DNA from: Silene conica
Lineage: Eukaryota; Streptophyta; Magnoliopsida; Caryophyllales; Caryophyllaceae
DNA length: 64,000 nt
Direction: 5' to 3'
NCBI GenBank assembly: GCA_029255685.2
Contig: CM055311.2
Span: forward strand, 15,708,952-15,772,951
Positions 25,837 to 38,203 of the stretch are shown here, piece after piece. The stretch's first letter is position 1; every line of letters starts with the position of its first letter. The translations under genes and the position numbers were made by a program. Under the pieces are notes generated by a model. It saw nothing but the letters and a program-made list of their open reading frames with translations. It was not told the origin of the DNA and searched no databases.

Positions 25837-28800
25837 CTCCACCTGGATTTCAGCTTACCAGGAAAAAGGCGAATACAAGCATTGAAATGTAGAACCTTAT
25901 CACCTACCTGAAAATCACGCCTAATTATTCTCTTGTCATGCCAGCGCTTAGTTTTATCGTTGTAGATCCTGGCATTGTCATAGGCAAGCAACCTAAATTC
26001 TTCCAACTCGTTCAGCTGTGACAAACGTTTCTCACGGGAAAGGTTAGGGTCTAAATTAAGATCACAAATGGCCCACCAAGACTTGCGTTCTAACTCAACT
26101 GGTAAGTGACAAGTCTTACCATAAATCAACCGGAATGGTGACAATCCGATTGGAGTTTTGAACGCAGTTTTATAGGCCCATAAAACATCATCAAGCTTTA
26201 GAATCCAATCTTTCCTAGACTTAGAAACAACTTGGGCTAGGGTTTCCTTGAGTTCTTTATTAGAGATCTCAACTTGACCACTAGTCTGAGGGTGATATGC
26301 TAGACCCCTACGATGTTGGACACCGAATTTATTTAGCAAGGCACCTAATTGTTTCTCTTTGAAATGCATACCCCCATTACTAATGACAACCCCAGGGACA
26401 CCAAAGCGAGGAAAAATGATTTTCTTAAACAGTTTAATAACAGCTTTTGCATCACAATGGGGAGTAGCAATAAAAATCTACCCACTTAGAAACATAATCA
26501 ACGGCGACAAGAATATACCTATTACCTTGACTGCTAGGGAAAGGTCCCTGATAATCAATGCCCCAGACATCAAAAATCTCTACCTCTAAAATACCAACAT
26601 GTGGTATCTTCATGTCTTTTGGAGACATTCCCAGATCTCTGACAAGCATAACAGCTACCTACAACATTTCTACAGTCAGCATGCAAAGTAGGCCAATAAA
26701 AACCAGACTGTAATATCTTGGCCACGGTCCTAGATGGACCATGGTGACCACCATAAGCAGAAGAGTGACATGCTTCCAGAATGTCCTTCACCTCCCATTG
26801 GGGGACGCATCTCCGGATAAGTCCATCTCCGCATTCCTTGAAAACATAAGGGTCATCCCAAAAATACTGCTTTGCATCAAAGATAATCTCTTCTTCTGTT
26901 GCCATGAAAGCTTTGGAGGAATTTTACCTGTGACAGCAAAGTTAGCAAAATCAGCATACCAAGGAGGGGGGGTAAGAACCTGAACTATTAATGATAAATA
27001 AACTCTCATCAGGAAAAGAATCATCAATAGGTAAAGAATCTTCCCTATCAGTCAGCTGAAGGCGAGATAGGTGGTCAGCTACCACATTTTCCGCGCCTTT
27101 CTTATCTCTAATCTCAATGTCAAACTCCTGGAGAAGGAGTATCCACCTCAACAGCCTTGGCTTTGAATCTTTCTTCAGGAAGAGGACTTTCAAAGCTGCA
27201 TGGTCAGTATAAACAATTACCTTATTACCTACCAAATAGGATCGGTATTTCTCTAAGGCAAAGATCACAGCTAGCATCTCCTTCTCAGTGGTGAAGTAGT
27301 TGACTTGAGTCTCATCTAGGGTCCGGCTTGCATAGTATATAGCATTCAGAGCCTTGTTATTCCTTTGACCTAGCACAGCACCCACAGCATAGTCACTGGC
27401 ATCGCACATGATTTCAAATGGGAGATCCCAATCTGGTGGCTGGATGATCGGTGCTGAGATCAAAGCTTCCTTCAACCTGTTAAAAGCTGAAAGGCACTCA
27501 TCAGTAAACTCAAAGACAGCATCCTTAAGGAGCAACTGTGTAAGTGGTTTAGCAATCTTAGAGAAGTCCTTAATGAAACGCCGGTAAAAACCTGTGTGTC
27601 CTAAGAAACTTCTCACTCCCTTAACATTAACGAGAGGGGGTAATTGCTCAATCACTTACACCTTTGCTTTATCTACATGAATACCCTTATCAGATATAAG
27701 ATTCCCTAACACTACCCCCTCAGTGACCATAAACTAACACTTTTCCCAGTTTAAGACAAGGTTTACATCAATACAACACTGCAAGACTTTATCAAGGTTA
27801 GCTAAGCATTGATCAAACGCATTACCGTAAACAGAAAAATCATCCATAAATACCTCCATGATGTTTTCAATAAAATCTAGAAAAGATACCCATCATACTC
27901 CTTTGAAAGGTGGCAGGAGCATTACACAACCCAAAAGGCATTCTGCGGTATGCAAAAACACCTTGTGGGCAAGTAAAAGTAGTCTTACTCTGATCGTCAG
28001 GATGGATGAGAATCTGGAAAAAACCTGAATAACCATCTAGAAAACAGAAGAATTTATTAGAAGCAAGTCTCTTAGTCATTTGGTCAACAAAAGGAAGGGG
28101 GAAATGTTGTTTCTTGGTGGCGGCATTTAACTGTCTATAATCAATGCACATCCGCCACCCTGTCACTACTCTAGTAGGTATTAATTCATTTTTCTCATTT
28201 TTAACCACAGTGGTTCCTCCTTTCTTAGGAACCACCTGAACTGGGCTAACCCACTTGGAGTTGCCAACTGAATAAATAATACCTGCATCAAGAAGTTTCA
28301 TCACCTCAGCCATAACTACCTCCTGCATCTTAGGGTTCAACTTACGTTGACCCTGTCTATAGGGCTTATGCCCTTCCTCTAACTCTAGCCTATGCATGCA
28401 AACATCAGGACTGATGCCCTTAATGTCATCCAAAGAATAACCTAAAGCTTTCCTGTTCTTTTTGAGAACAATCATCAAGGCAGAAAGTTGGTTAGGGTCA
28501 AGTTTAGAACTTACAATTGCAGGGTACTGCTCAGTGTCATCTAGGAAAACATACTTAAGATTAGGAGGAAGTGGCTTACGCTCTGGTACCTTTACCTCTA
28601 CGGCATGAACAGAATCAGTACTAATAGCATAGCACATGTTTACCAGATTAGCATTAGCCAAGCTCAAGAGCTTCTCATCTTCTTCCTCAGTCAGCTTATA
28701 TTCCTCTATCTCTGCTTCCACAACATCCAGCTCCTCAGCATTCTCAGCTGGATTACCTGCACACATATCCAAAACTGTTAAATCATCTAAGGGATCCTTG

Positions 28801-29498
28801 GTCAAGGATTCCCTCCAGTTACGGATAACATTCCTGTCAATAATATCAATGGAGCAACAAGTATCATCAGTAAGAGTAGTTGCCTTATGGGCAAGACTAA
28901 ACTCGATAGTGTCATCTCCAACCTCTAAAGTAATGATCCCGTGTTTGACATCAATCACAGCCCCAGCTGTGTGTAAAAAGGGTCTACCTAGAATAATAGG
29001 TATCTGACTCTCCTCAGCAATGTCTAAAACAACGAAATCAACAGGAATAAAGAATTTTCCCACTCTAACTGGGACGTCCTCCAAGACCCCTAATGGTCTT
29101 TGGGTTGATCTATCTGCCATCTGTAAGGTGATGTTGGTGACCTTAAGTCTACCTATGTTAAGTCTCTCACAAACAGAATAAGGCATAACACTGACACTAG
29201 CCCCTAGATCACAAAGGGCTTTCCCAATAACATGATTTCCTATGGTGCATGGGATAGAAAAACTACTTGGGTCTTTCAACTTTGGTGCTATATTATTTTG
29301 TGAAAGAACATAACATTCTTCCACAAAAGCAATAGCACCTTCGTCCTGAAACTTCCTCTTACGACTTAAAATATCTTTCATAAATTTAGCATAAGAAGGT
29401 ACCTGGGTAATTAAGTTAGTGAATGGGATGGTTACCCCAAGGTTCTTCACCATCTCCAAGAACTTACCAAATTTCCGATCCTCTTTTGAATGTTTCAA
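25837..29498 (-). pseudogene. Protease, RT, RNase H and integrase region of B
   Basis: Domain order on the minus strand is protease (ALCDLGASVSVMPYSV, the Athila-style DLGAS active site, about 29.2 kb), reverse transcriptase (WRMCIDYRQLNAATKK, RRMPFGLCNAPATFQR, then a FMDDFSVYG site near 27.85 kb), RNase H ([15 protein letters not shown], about 27.2 kb), the integrase zinc-binding region (GFYWPTLHADCRNVV, about 26.7 kb) and the integrase core and C-terminus ([19 protein letters not shown], about 26.3 kb). The last part of the integrase C-terminus continues beyond D at about 16690-16880. The order is typical of Athila. It is broken in several places and interrupted by D. Confidence 0.88.
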
Positions 29499-30842
29499 TC
29501 ACTCGGGATACGGAACGGTAACACTAGCCGTAGGATCAGCTATCTTCGGCTTCTTTAGCTGTAGAATCTCAGTGAGGTCTTGAATGAGGGACGGGTCCAA
29601 CAATTCAGGATTGGAAACTGCATTCTGCTCAGGAACCTTGGTCGGTCGACCAGGAGTGGTGGTCGGTCGACCAGATGTGCTGTTGTCAGAAGTCTTTTGT
29701 TTTCCAGAAACTAATCGCTCGTCAGGTATCTCGGTCGGTCGACCGGATGTTGTGGTCGGTCGACCAACTGACCTGTGTACGGGATCAGTTCCTTCGTCCC
29801 GAACTTCAGCAGAATCCCCCATGGAAGTCGGTCCTTCATAAGCACGACCACTTCTGAGATTTATAGCATTTAATGTCTCTATGGAACTTTCACAACTGCC
29901 CGGAGAGCTAGCAATCTGATTAGCAGCTAAGATTGCTAATTGGTCCTCAAAAGTCTTCAAAGAAGCCACTTGAGCCTTTTCCATTTCCATCATTTATTTC
30001 ATTAGAGCATGAACAAGCTCTCTAAACTCCGCCGTCTCACCCGTGTTGTCAACCGTAGTAACAAGGTTCGCACTTTCTTGTTTCAGCTGGGTTGCCTCAA
30101 GCTTTTCAAAACGAGCTTCAACGGTTGTCTCAAGAGCTAACACCCTATCCATCTCAACATTCAACCTTCGCGAACTCCCGAATTCGGCCATATGCACCGC
30201 CATGTCTTCAATAGTGTTCCAACCCTTCATGTAGTTGGTATTATTCTGGAATTTACCATTGGCGGCCGCATCAAGAATCACCTTATAATCGTCATATAGG
30301 GCATTGTAGAATTGGTTGTACAAGTACCATTGAGGAAAACCATGATGTGGAATAGACCGGACCAATTTCTTGAACCGACCCCACGCCTCACAAAATTCTT
30401 CATCCGGACCTTGTTGAAAAGTAGTGATTTGACTTCTCAAGTCATTGGCCTTCGCAAGTGGGAAGTACTTTTTATAGAAAGCCAATGCCAAGGAAGTCCA
30501 ATCGGTAACCTTCTCAGCTACCCTATCAAGGTAGCGGTACCAATCTCTCGCAGAATCCTTAAGTGAATAGAGAAACATCATTGCCTTCACCTCATCTTGA
30601 GTCACCCCGGCTGGTATATGAATGGAACAGCAATAATCCGTGAATGTCTCAACATGCCTCAACGGATCCTCATCGGGTAGACCAGAAAATTGGTTCCGCT
30701 CCACCAGAATGATGTAGTTCGGGTGGAGCTCAAAAGAACCAGTGGTAAGTGTGGGCAAAGTAAACCCCTTCGGTAGATCTTGTACCTTTGGTTGTATGTG
30801 ATCATAGATAGTAGCCATGTCTCTAAGGATGAGAGTACTCAA
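29499..30842 (-). pseudogene. gag region of B with GRPT-rich linker
   Basis: The retrotransposon gag domain covers about 30.0-30.84 kb (FLYSLKDSARDWYRYLD, SIPHHGFPQWYLYNQFYNAL). The start codon used is at 30842 or a few codons inside, about 130 bp from the PBS. Towards protease the chain becomes a low-complexity linker with repeated Gly-Arg-Pro-Thr units (29640-29770). These are the translated form of two pairs of the 21-bp GTCGAC module, each spacing being exactly seven codons. C has the same linker at the same place. Gag forms the particle shell. The region is broken. Confidence 0.8.
29640..29765. repeat. Two 21-bp module pairs inside the B gag linker
   Basis: GGTCGGTCGACC starts at 29640, 29661, 29733 and 29754: two pairs, each at 21 bp, 93 bp apart. 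They encode Gly-Arg-Pro-Thr units on the minus strand. C has the same two pairs at 36736/36757 and 36829/36850, also 93 bp apart. Confidence 0.9.
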
Positions 30843-30974
30843 GCCTTCCTCTCAAAAACCTGTCTTCTAATATGCAAAACAACACTAGAGAAAAAGGTAA
30901 GTAACGGTCTTAAGGAAACGAAGTTCCTTAAGACAAGGGAAATAAACTAAAAATTTACAAACAAAATTATACCG

Positions 30975-30994
30975 TCCCCCCGGCAACGGCGCCA
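30975..30994 (-). other. Primer-binding site of B (tRNA-Asp type)
   Basis: The minus strand reads TGGCGCCGTTGCCGGGG, five bases from the LTR edge at 31000. Confidence 0.88.
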
Positions 30995-30999
30995 AAATT

Positions 31000-32185
31000 T
31001 GACACCCGTCGTTGAGGGGTGTCAAAGATAAGAATTATAAAACATCAGCTTAAACTAGATAGAGTAAGTCAAGGGCCGAACCACAAGGAGACAAGGTTAA
31101 TATTGTTTGTGAATTTAAAGTCTATTGAAAGCAACAAAAGGGGGGTTTTGATTGTTGGATGAGTCTAACAACTAAGATGGCAGAATAAACAAGAATGCTA
31201 ATCAAAAGTAAGAGGATGATTAGGAACTTCGGTTCCCCAAGGAACAAAGAATAAACCTTTAGGTCAATATTCTACCCAATCCTTACGGTCTTAGGGTTCC
31301 TAGTAAAGCACTAAACTTTCGTTCATAGGGCAATCCCAAAATTGTTGTTAAACTAATTCTAACAATCTTTCAACCTTAAAGAATTAGTTCACCAACAATA
31401 ATGGGGATTGGTACATTAATCATAAAACCATTAAAACCTAATTTTAGCCATGGTTCCCCTAATTCCCAATCATAAGAATTAGCTATGCATAATTATGAAA
31501 CTAACGCTAATGAAATTTAAGAACAACATGCGAGATAACATAATTGAAGATGAAGATTCAAGAGGGCAAAACATAAATTGAATCACAATAACAATAAGAA
31601 CAATGAATTTGAATGACAAGAAAGATGAAATGCATAAAAATTACAACGAATCGGAAATTAAGAACAAATCTGAAAATTGGAATTCTTCTCTCTAAACTAA
31701 TGTGTTTTTGCTAATTGTGACTGCTTAACCTAATTAAAGTTCTCAAGCGTTCTTAAATTCTCTTCTAATTACAAGATTAAAAGAATTAAAACCGAAACAA
31801 AACAGCGGAACCCGTCGTCTGGTCGACCGACCAGGTATAGTGGTCGGTCGACCACAGTAGCTGTAGTCAGGCCTTTCTGTAACTGTGCGCTGGTCGGTCG
31901 ACCGGTCCGGTAAGTCGGTCGACCAGTTCCTGTGTATTCCAGCCTTAAATTGGCTTGCATGTATCTCCAAGCTACGAGTTCGGATCCTTGCTTCGTGCAA
32001 TTCCTTAGAACGGCTTCCGGAGGACGGTTAAAGCTTGATTTTGCTCACTTCCGCTTGTTCCTACATTTAAAACATAGAAATGCCAAAATAAACCGTTTCG
32101 GGAGGAAAAGTAACTAAAAGCTACAAATATGCATAGAAATACGTGCTGAAACTATAAATAAAATGTATAGTAAATGCACGTATCA
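31000..32185 (-). repeat. 5' LTR of B
   Basis: It starts TGACACCCGTCGTTG and ends CACGTATCA on the plus strand, 1,186 bp. The first 100 bases resemble the A/C LTR; the rest diverges, so B is a sister family. It has two 21-bp module pairs (31821/31842 and 31892/31913). Confidence 0.85.
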
Positions 32186-33350
32186 ACATACCTTTCAGTC
32201 TTAGTAACCTAGCCGTCTTAAAACGTTAACTAATTTCCTCCCCGTATCTTTCAATCTTGGGTCAGTCATTATTAGCATCCTACAAGTCTCATTTCCGTCT
32301 CGTCATAATATTTTATAATTAACGAAGCAAAACAGGTCTGAACATACGCGAGGTTGGTCGACCGACCAGCTATTCCAGTTGGTCGACCAACTACCTCAGT
32401 CGACCGACCAGTCAAGCCGGTCGGCCGACCAGGGTCTACTAGAGGTTATCCTAAATTACGCCATGTACGCTATTACTTACCTGCATCCTAACATATGAAT
32501 TTAGCTACTCATAAAAACAGTAAGAATAATAACAACGATTATAACAACGATACTCATAGCGATAAAGATGATAAACATGCAACAACAAGGTTTTGGGAAT
32601 CTATCTAGCCGGTATAATAATAAAAACGAAACAGAATTAAATAGAGAAGATTACCGCAACAAAGGAATTAGGGCAGAAAGATTAAACTTATTGAATTGCG
32701 TGGAATCAGAATGTCGGTTGAGAAATAAACTAAGAACAATAACCCTAATGCTAATACTGATTTTTGTGAGAAGAAAGTAACTGAAAGATTAAAGTATTCT
32801 GAAAGATTAGATAGCAAGGTACAAGATGATTAGCCTAATAACGGATTACGCTTAAATAAATAAGAATTTCAGAAGGGTTTCTTGCTTGACCTAATCACGC
32901 TTGGGCTTTTGCGAGTTTTCTGGAATCTGCGTCGTGGTCGACCGACCAGTGACCTCGTTCAGTCGACCGGTTATCGGGCCATGGGGTCTTCTTTCTTCGA
33001 AATTTGAATTCTGAACTGAAGATATAAGATGCTTTGTTCGATCGACCAGTGAGTACGGTCGGTCGACTGATGCTCCTGTATGTCAGCTTGTAAAATCCTT
33101 ATAAGTTCGTCTTGTGGTCCTTGATTTGCGCGTTGGATGTTGTTCCTTCTTCATTCCTTAGTTCCTCTAGTTATGCAAAAATCCCGAGGGTAACATTTGG
33201 CTTGAATCGCCTCTTTTTCGCAATATTCTGCAAAATAGCATAAAAATACGAAAGTAGAAAAATGTAGGGAAATAATGGCTAAAACTCGTAAATGAGCTCT
33301 GAAATGCGTGTAAAAATAGATGTAAAACATCATAAAATAGACACGCATCA
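32186..33350 (-). repeat. 3' LTR of C, right piece
   Basis: It resumes at ACATACCTTTCAGTCTTAG, matching about 38629 onward in C's 5' LTR, and ends ACACGCATCA. It holds the module quartet 32356/32377/32398/32419 and pairs at 32936/32957 and 33036/33057. Confidence 0.85.
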
Positions 33351-33387
33351 AATTCCCCAAACCAAACCTTGCTTGCCCTCAAGCAAG
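33351..33387 (-). other. PPT and hairpin of C
   Basis: In element sense GGTTTGGTTTGGGGAATT precedes the 3' LTR. CTTGCTTG (33368-33375) and CAAGCAAG (33380-33387) give a perfect 8-bp stem with a 4-nt loop abutting the tract. Confidence 0.8.
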
Positions 33388-35477
33388 AATTAGACTTGAT
33401 CTTAAACTAATGGAACGATTTCAATCTCAGAGCAAAATTTTCACGTAAGCCTAAACCAAATTAATGCAATGTCAACAAGGAAAAAGTAGACAAATCATGC
33501 AACCAAGTTATGAAGTTGTCAAACTTGCAAATCTATTGACTATAGAGACTTTTCACAATGGACTCTCGCGGGTCGCTCAAATCACACATTAAGCATAGGG
33601 CGAGTGTATGTAAAAGATAGAAAGAAGTATTTTGTAAGGACACTCACCTAACTTCGACCCATGAAAAAAATGCCTGCAATCTAACATGAAAATAAACTCT
33701 ACAACCGTGCATATACATAATAATTAAGCGACTTCGACACATGCTTGAGCTAAGGGAAGATATGTGAGGTGATGGGTGAGAGAGGTTAAGATGGTTTTGG
33801 ACAAGTGGGGGTTAAATAGACAAGCTAGCAAAACCGGGATCCAACAATGAATTTCACAACCTTCAATCGAATGATCTTAAACACGGTGCTATTTCGTAGC
33901 ACACAACTCACAAAAAAATCAAGGAAAAGACAAGTCTTATAAATAAAGTACGGGAGTATCAAATGACAAAGAAAGGCACTTTCTTAACAAACTGCGTTAT
34001 TCTGTTTCTATCAGTTGGTCGACCGACCAGGTGATGCGGTCAGTCGACTGGCTTGCAGCGTAATTTTTCGATTTTTCTTCTTTTTCTGATTTTTTTTCCT
34101 GTTTTCTTTTTTTCCTTCTTTCTTTTCTTTTCTTTTTCTTTTCTCATAAGAGCATACAATTACAAAAGATGACTCAAAAAAAAAATTTATTGACCACAAA
34201 TACTAGCTTGGTAAGGTAGGCTAAGTATAGGATGTAACTTTTGGGGATAAAAAGGCAAATTTGGTACTGTAAGGCTAATGGGTAAAGTAAGAGAAAGGGA
34301 CCTCAAACGCACGTCACAAATCACAAAATAAGATAGCATACAGGTATATAGCAGATTAAGTTCATGTTTATGCATTTTGATGTAACATGTTTCAAGGGGA
34401 GTACTACTCACATTCCTAAACAACTGGTTATGAATGAAACCAGAAATAAGCTCTAAAACTCAGAATATGAAGTAGTTTGCCGAAGGTCTAAGTCAAGTCT
34501 CAAGAGAAGCAAAAAGTTCGACAAAAACTCGTAGAAATGCATAAGACTCTTCTACTAAAACACGTTAACAAGGCAAGGCATAGGCATAAACATGTGAAGA
34601 TGCAAAGTCATCATTGAAATACTCTCGCTCCGACTCGACCTATATGCTAAGTAAACGTGCATTTTCTTTTTTTTTGAAATTTTTGAATTTTTGAATTTTT
34701 TTTTTGGATTTTCTTGTATATGCAAGGAAAATAAGAAAGAAACGATGCAAGACAAAAATGCAGTAAACGTGTGACAAATTCAGTAAAAACAAATGAATGT
34801 GACACAAAACCATTCCCCAAACCAAACCGCACAATGTCCCCATTGTGCAATAGCATGAGCAAAATTTATGAAATAAAAGAAAAAAAAAACGTAAAAGGGA
34901 AAACAAAGGAGAAACGTGGAAGGAACTCACCGGATTTTAGCGCAATGGAAACCTCCCCAAACCAGCGGGAGCTTGGGAGGTTTCGGTGGCCAGTAGTGCC
35001 ACTCCATAGACCTGAAAAAGGGACAAGAAGATAAACCCTTTTCAGGGATTAACGGTGTTTTGGGTGATAATAGGTGTTTAAAGGTTTGAAACTGAGAAGG
35101 AAAATGAAAGTATAAAAGAAAGAGTAAGGAGAAAGATTCCCTAATCGTTCTTGCACGCTTCCCGAGGTAATGTAGCTCCTATGGTGGTCGACCGACCATA
35201 CTACTTGGTCGACCGACCAGGTGACAGGTAACAGTAGCAATCTAGGCTGCATGGACTTGGTTGACCGACTGATGCTTCTGGTCGGTCGACCACTTTTCCT
35301 GTGCACTGTTCTTTTTCTTCTCGAAATTAACTTGCTGGACCGAGTTAATCCTCCCTCAAACCTGTAAAATAGTATATACACGCCCAAAACATGCGCAAAA
35401 TCCATAGTACCAAGTCTATAGTCTTAATCAAAACAACAAAAGCAAAATTGTCTAAGTCTAACGAAAACTAAAAAGTC
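33388..35477 (-). other. 3' non-coding region of C
   Basis: There is no coding sequence. It contains two further PPT-like tracts with inverted repeats (34811-34848 and 34948-34984, both conserved in A), a pyrimidine-rich stretch (34070-34145) and module pairs at 34017/34038, 35186/35207 and 35259/35280. Confidence 0.6.
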
Positions 35478-36945
35478 TTAAAACAGAAAATAAGAAGTCT
35501 TAAAAACCATAAATCCTAAAAAAAACTCATCCGCGAAAGATGCGGAATATCTCGGACCACGACTTTTGGCTACATGCCGTGGTCTCCACCGTGTTCGTCT
35601 TGATTGCGAAGTACGTCTCCACCCCGTCACAAAGCATATGTGACGGGTCACTTTCTCTAGTCTCATCTCTGCTCTCCTTGTCCTCCTTATCCACCTCGTC
35701 AGGCTCATCATCGGATCCGTAGCTCAAAATCCCAAGTTCTCTTTATGTATGATAGGCTCTTGGACCGTTGGCTCCCTTCCTTGCTCCTTCTGCTTCCCAA
35801 AACCGGTTCTTGCAAAAGATGTGACAAGAGTGTCCTCCATGTTGCTCCCAATCTGGGGCGGAGGTGTAAAAGCAAGAATTGTTATAGACTCTAAAGTGGG
35901 GGACTCGGTAACGGCCTCATACTTCCTTTCGGAAGTCATTGCATTGCAAGTAATGGGGGTCATGGCATCCTTTTTCCTATAGGACAACCCAAAGATAATA
36001 GAGTGTTTCCCCACTTTGAAGGTCAAGGTCCCACTCCCCACATCAATAATTGCACCTGCGGTGTGCAAGAAAGGTCTCCCTAGAATAATGGGTATGTGGG
36101 CATCCTCGGGGATGTCTAATACCACAAAGTCAACGGGGAAAAAGAACCTGTCAATGCAAACTGGGATGTTTTCTAACACCCCTACAGGTTCTACCGAGGT
36201 GCGGTCCGCCAACTGAACCGTCATGCTAGTCATAGCAAAGGTAGTCATTCCTAGCTTTTTGGCTACACTCAAGGGGATCACACTAATGCTAGCCCCTGGG
36301 TCACACAGCGCCTTCTTGACTGGGAAGGTGCCTATGTTACATGGGACGGAGAAAATACCCGGGTCTTCTAGTTTATGGGGTGCAATGACATGAGAAAGAA
36401 AACTAGAGGACTCTTCAGTTAGAGCTACAGACTCGACTTTTTCTGAATATCTTTTCATAGTTAAGAGTTGACGCATGAACTTTAAATTAAGATGAGACTT
36501 GTTGGACTGGCTCGAGGAAGGGGACTTGTACATTAAGACTACGGATTACAACTTTGAATTTCTCAAAGGATACATGTTCCTTCGTTGGAATTAGTCTTTC
36601 CGGGTATGGAGGAGTAGAGCCTTCAGCATGTACGACTCTCTTCAGGATATTCGGGGTGTTGTCACCTCGAAAAAGGAATTGCTTTAAGTTTTCAGGCATC
36701 TCAGGCCTGAACGGATCTTCCTGCTCAGCTATTGTGGTCGTTCTACCACCCTCCTCGGTCGGTCTACCGGACTCTGCTTCCTCTAAAGTTCCAGTAGCTA
36801 CTGGATCAGCCTCTGACTTCTCGCCAATGGTCGACCGACTGACAGTACTGGTCGGTCGACCACCTCCGCTGCTACTCGCACCCATTTTTTTCTGGTTCGC
36901 CTTCTCCACAGCCTTAGAACCTCCCACCTTCGCACCGCTCCTCAA
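35478..36945 (-). pseudogene. Protease region and gag linker of C
   Basis: A retropepsin-like domain is visible around 36.0-36.4 kb (KALCDPGASISVIPLSV, then PIILGRPFLHTAGAIIDV), closely related to B's protease (IILGRPFLHTAGAVIDV). Upstream is a linker rich in SGRPT units at 36736-36861 carrying two 21-bp module pairs. Downstream of protease, where B continues into RT, C has only a short acidic stretch that ends at about 35.5 kb, and A has a counterpart of that ending. No RT, RNase H or integrase sequence is present. It is broken in a few places. Confidence 0.75.
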
Positions 36946-37137
36946 GGAAATGATGTTTAAAGTCTCCTTTTTCTAATCGGTTTGGGTCGGAAGTTGACCC
37001 GGAGCTCTCGTACTATTTTTGCTCGCAATTTGAGCGATTTGAGACTCTAGCATCTTCATCCCCGCCGCAGCTCTCACAAGTGAATGGCCCATCCGGCACT
37101 GCATTCACTTGGTACATTCCACCTTTACTTCCCCCAC

Positions 37138-38144
37138 CTAGCTCGTACTTGTTAAATTATTTTGATTACCACGGGAAGTCCCATGTTCGGCCCTATGCAC
37201 AGCAACATCTTCAATTATTTTGAAACCCTTGGTCTCCCCATAATTTTCTTCAAACCTCCCATTAGCTGCGACATCAAGATAACCATGGTTGTCATCGTAC
37301 AACCCATTATAGAACTGGTTACAAAGAAACCATTGTTCGAATCCGTGATGAAGGATGGATCGAACAAGTCTCTTAAAACGTGTCCATGCTTCACTGCAGT
37401 CTTCGGCTAGCCCTTGTTTAAAGATTGTTATTTGGGCCCTCAAAGCATTAGTTTTCGACGCGGAGTAATATTTCCGGTAGGAAGCTAAGGCTAACGTGTT
37501 CCAGTCAGTAACACCAGCAGCAGTGCGGTCCAGATCTCTATACCATTCCCTTGCCGAGTCCCGAAGAGAAAAGATGAACATGGTTTGCTTGATTTGATCT
37601 TGGGTAACCCCATCCGGAGGCGCGATAGAACAGATTTAATCAGTGAATATCTCGATGTGTTTCGCCACGTCTTCATTTGCCGCTCCCCCGAATTGGTTCT
37701 TCTCAACCATGGATATATAGGAAGGCTTGGCTTCAAAGGGTTTACCCGTGCCCGCAGGTAATGTGAACCCCTTTTAAAGGTCATTTACCTGCGGCATAGA
37801 ATTGCTTGCAATGCTAGCTTATCCGGCCATCTTGTCTTCTTCGTCGGTTTTGGGAATTTCGGTATTTGTGAACGAGGTGGGTGTGGGTGGATTATTTGGC
37901 GAATGTAGTTGATTTGGTGTATGTATGTGATTGGTGATGGTGGTTGGTGAAAGATGTCTTCTTGGAATAAAGAAGATGGAGAACCTCCCTCTTTATCCTG
38001 TTGAAATAGCTTCCTCTTCGTCCTAAGTGTCCTCTCAAGCTCTAGATCAAGTGGAAGGATCGGAGTTCTCCTTGAACCGACCCATAAGATGGAAACTACA
38101 AGAAAAGAGTGAGAACGGTTTAAGGAACAAAGTTCCTTAAACAC
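37138..38144 (-). pseudogene. gag region of C
   Basis: A retrotransposon gag domain is recognisable (FSLRDSAREWYRDLDRTA, SILHHGFEQWFLCNQFYNGL, LDVAANGRFEEN) and matches B's gag almost block for block. It begins shortly after the PBS at 38181-38198. It would supply structural protein only. The region is broken in a few places. Confidence 0.75.
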
Positions 38145-38180
38145 AAAAATAAAACAAAAACAAAAAACACTAGCGCTACC

Positions 38181-38198
38181 TCCCCGGCAAGGGCGCCA
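38181..38198 (-). other. Primer-binding site of C (tRNA-Asp type)
   Basis: The minus strand reads TGGCGCCCTTGCCGGGGA, one base different from the site in A. It lies five bases from the LTR at 38204. Confidence 0.85.
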
Positions 38199-38203
38199 AA
38201 ATT

